NCBI GenBank assembly: GCA_016888885.1
Contig: CP069437.1
Location: 186,001 to 250,000 of the forward strand
DNA from: Faucicola sp902506215
GTDB lineage: Bacteria > Pseudomonadota > Gammaproteobacteria > Pseudomonadales > Moraxellaceae
Direction of reading: 5' to 3'
DNA length: 64,000 nucleotides
A program made the translations under genes and the position numbers. The notes below the pieces were generated by a model. That model was not told the DNA's origin. It ran no database searches and was given only the letters and a program-made list of their open reading frames with translations. Shown here in pieces: positions 62,658 through 64,000 of this stretch. Numbering within the stretch: the stretch's first letter is position 1; each line of letters opens with the position of its first letter.

Positions 62658-63470
62658 TTATTTTAAATAACTGGCAGGGTTCACTGGCGTGCCACGATAA
62701 CGGATCTGGAACTCTACAGCAGGTTGATTCAAATTATTGTCCGTTCCAACGGTACCGATGGTTTGACCTGCTTGCACCGTTTGGCGCTCTTGTACAGCAA
62801 AACTTCCCAAATGCGCATAGGCACTAATATAGTCGCTGTTGTGCTGAATTAGTATCAATTTGCCATATTCTGGCAAATCACTACCGACATACAGCACCGT
62901 ACCTGGCTGGCTGGCGACAACATTTGCGCCTGCTTGTCCGCCAAACCACATACCTAGCGTACCTGTTTGCTGGTTAAACGGTCGCAATAGATTGCCAGTG
63001 GTAGGACGTAACCAACCTTGTGACAAGCTGCTGGTTGGCACGATGACTTGGTTTGGCATCGGTAACGGGGTTGATGAGTTATTGGTTTGTCTAGGCGGGT
63101 AATAAGTCGGGTTAGACGGGCGGGATGATTGGTTGACCGTCACCGGGCGAATGGTCGTTGGGCGATAAGAAGTGGGACTGCTTGCTGAGGTTAAAATCAA
63201 GCGTTGCCCTGGATAAATGGTATAGTTGCTATCAAGGCCATTGAGCGCGCCAACCCGGCGATAATCCAGTCCATAAGTGGTGGCGATTTTGCTTAACGTA
63301 TCGCCGTTTTTGACAATATAATAGTTGGGCACACCCCGTACATACACAGGGCGCTTATCCACGGTCGCAATCTTCTGTGAAGCACAAGCGCTCATCAATA
63401 CCGCCGTACAGGCTATCGCACTGAGTTTTACCAGTTTGGGGGTGCACAGTGTTTTATAAGTGGCAAACAT
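62658..63470 (-). CDS. LysM/LytM-domain lipoprotein, NlpD-like
   Basis: The start at the ATG complementary to 63468-63470 (MFATYKTLC) is preceded by AGGA at a nine-base distance. The signal peptide ends in a lipobox (LMSAC). One LysM domain (YYIVKNGDTLSKIATTYGL…YPGQRLIL) is followed by a Pro/Ser/Thr/Asn-rich linker and an M23/LytM domain. That domain keeps the fold (GTVLYVGSDL…, AYAHLG, GQTIGTVG) but has lost metal ligands: the usual HxHFE is AVEF. It therefore looks like a degenerate LytM factor that activates amidases during division, as NlpD and EnvC do. It would sit in the outer membrane. Confidence 0.85.
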   Translation of the reverse strand: MFATYKTLCTPKLVKLSAIACTAVLMSACASQKIATVDKRPVYVRGVPNYYIVKNGDTLSKIATTYGLDYRRVGALNGLDSNYTIYPGQRLILTSASSPTSYRPTTIRPVTVNQSSRPSNPTYYPPRQTNNSSTPLPMPNQVIVPTSSLSQGWLRPTTGNLLRPFNQQTGTLGMWFGGQAGANVVASQPGTVLYVGSDLPEYGKLILIQHNSDYISAYAHLGSFAVQERQTVQAGQTIGTVGTDNNLNQPAVEFQIRYRGTPVNPASYLK

Positions 63471-63742
63471 AACAGTCATTCCTAGCAAATGATACAAAAA
63501 AAATTACAACAAGTCAGGGTATAGTAACTAACTTTTAATCACTTACAAAGTAACTGAAGTTAACAACAACGTTTCTTTGCCAAACGATAACAAATAGCAA
63601 CATTTTGGACTCAAATGAAAACATGGCGCAAAATCCCTTGTTTATCCATTGCTTGCCATTTACCCCTTGCCTAGCATTTCTAGCTATTTGTGCTAACCTA
63701 ACGGGGCGATTAAATAGGCTGATTGAACAGAGCGATAGGGTA

Positions 63743-64000
63743 TTATTCATGGGTCATAATGGGCTTAGTAGGGCTGTATTTTTTTAGTTTTAAAAATAGC
63801 CAAATGCCCATGACTAAATTTATCACCCCGACAATCGCAAATAGCATCGGCAGGCTCACGTTAAATAGCGTCAAACAAACAATCGAAAAAATCGCCGAAC
63901 CCACCATAAATACCGCATTTAAAATATTGTTGGCACCGATAATGCGAGCACGGCTTGTTTCCGGTGAATAAGCTTGCATATAAGCGTATAAAGGCACAAT
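63743..64000 (-). CDS. C-terminal end of an MFS transporter, LplT-like (5' end outside window)
   Basis: The last 85 codons of a gene that continues past the right edge. The sequence VPLYAYMQAYSPETSRARIIGANNILNAVFMVGSA is typical of the LplT/Aas lysophospholipid transporter type of MFS, with two or three final helices and a short basic tail. In many bacteria this transporter is fused to an acyltransferase; here the protein ends after the transporter part. It lies about 270 bases from the LysM gene, a gap with no visible gene. Confidence 0.7.
   Translation of the reverse strand: MVPLYAYMQAYSPETSRARIIGANNILNAVFMVGSAIFSIVCLTLFNVSLPMLFAIVGVINLVMGIWLFLKLKKYSPTKPIMTHE

Noticed and set aside
1..64000. 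CRISPR arrays, rRNA genes and prophage structural genes
   Set aside because: No regularly spaced repeats, rRNA sequences or phage genes were seen anywhere in the window.

Overview
The window looks like a chromosomal segment of a Moraxellaceae gammaproteobacterium, most likely close to Moraxella/Faucicola (the M. osloensis type) or Psychrobacter. This rests on protein flavour, moderate GC with AT-rich intergenic DNA, the prpB-prpC-acnD methylcitrate operon, and scattered type II secretion genes. The species is an inference; no database was searched. Most of the window is ordinary core genome read from both strands.

Layout. 1-10.3 kb: a DUF815 ATPase (cut by the edge), a frameshifted lipoprotein gene, DUF493, rpoD, yfaE-nrdB with a candidate NrdR box, dps, a YcxB-like membrane protein and serS. 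10.3-14.9 kb: an AT-rich accessory island. It holds an intact AAA ATPase (AriA-like) followed by a DUF4435/TOPRIM gene (AriB-like), the gene pair of the PARIS anti-phage system. The ariB-like gene is broken by two insertion sequences, one IS5 family (843 bp) and one IS630 family (976 bp). 14.9-19.8 kb: acnD, prpC and prpB for propionate catabolism, without prpF. 20-28.4 kb: small membrane and DUF3144 proteins, metK, uvrB, two AT-rich orphan genes, pepN. 28.5-38.6 kb: transporters, a CitE-like lyase, nitroreductase, purB, queE, dapD and lrgAB, plus two decayed genes (a multidrug transporter with its middle missing and a pcaC-like gene with one in-frame stop).

38.7-51 kb: a LysR regulator divergent from lrgAB, cysK, a MATE exporter, a small unannotated unit (Fur-box-like promoter, 25-codon ORF, strong terminator), hemW, tatD, a TetR regulator, gspHIJK pseudopilins, an AzgA-type purine permease and, on the minus strand, 6S RNA with its own promoter. 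51-64 kb: gpmI, a carboxy-terminal processing protease, cysE, trmJ, an HPt protein, dnaE, tRNA-Arg(CCU), a phasin-like protein, pdxA, a LysM/LytM lipoprotein and the end of an MFS transporter.

Genes that work together: cysE and cysK make cysteine; prpB, prpC and acnD oxidise propionyl-CoA; nrdB and yfaE maintain ribonucleotide reductase; gspH-K form the pseudopilus tip. The less expected items are the inactivated PARIS-like pair, the Fur-box/25-codon unit and the series of recently decayed genes.
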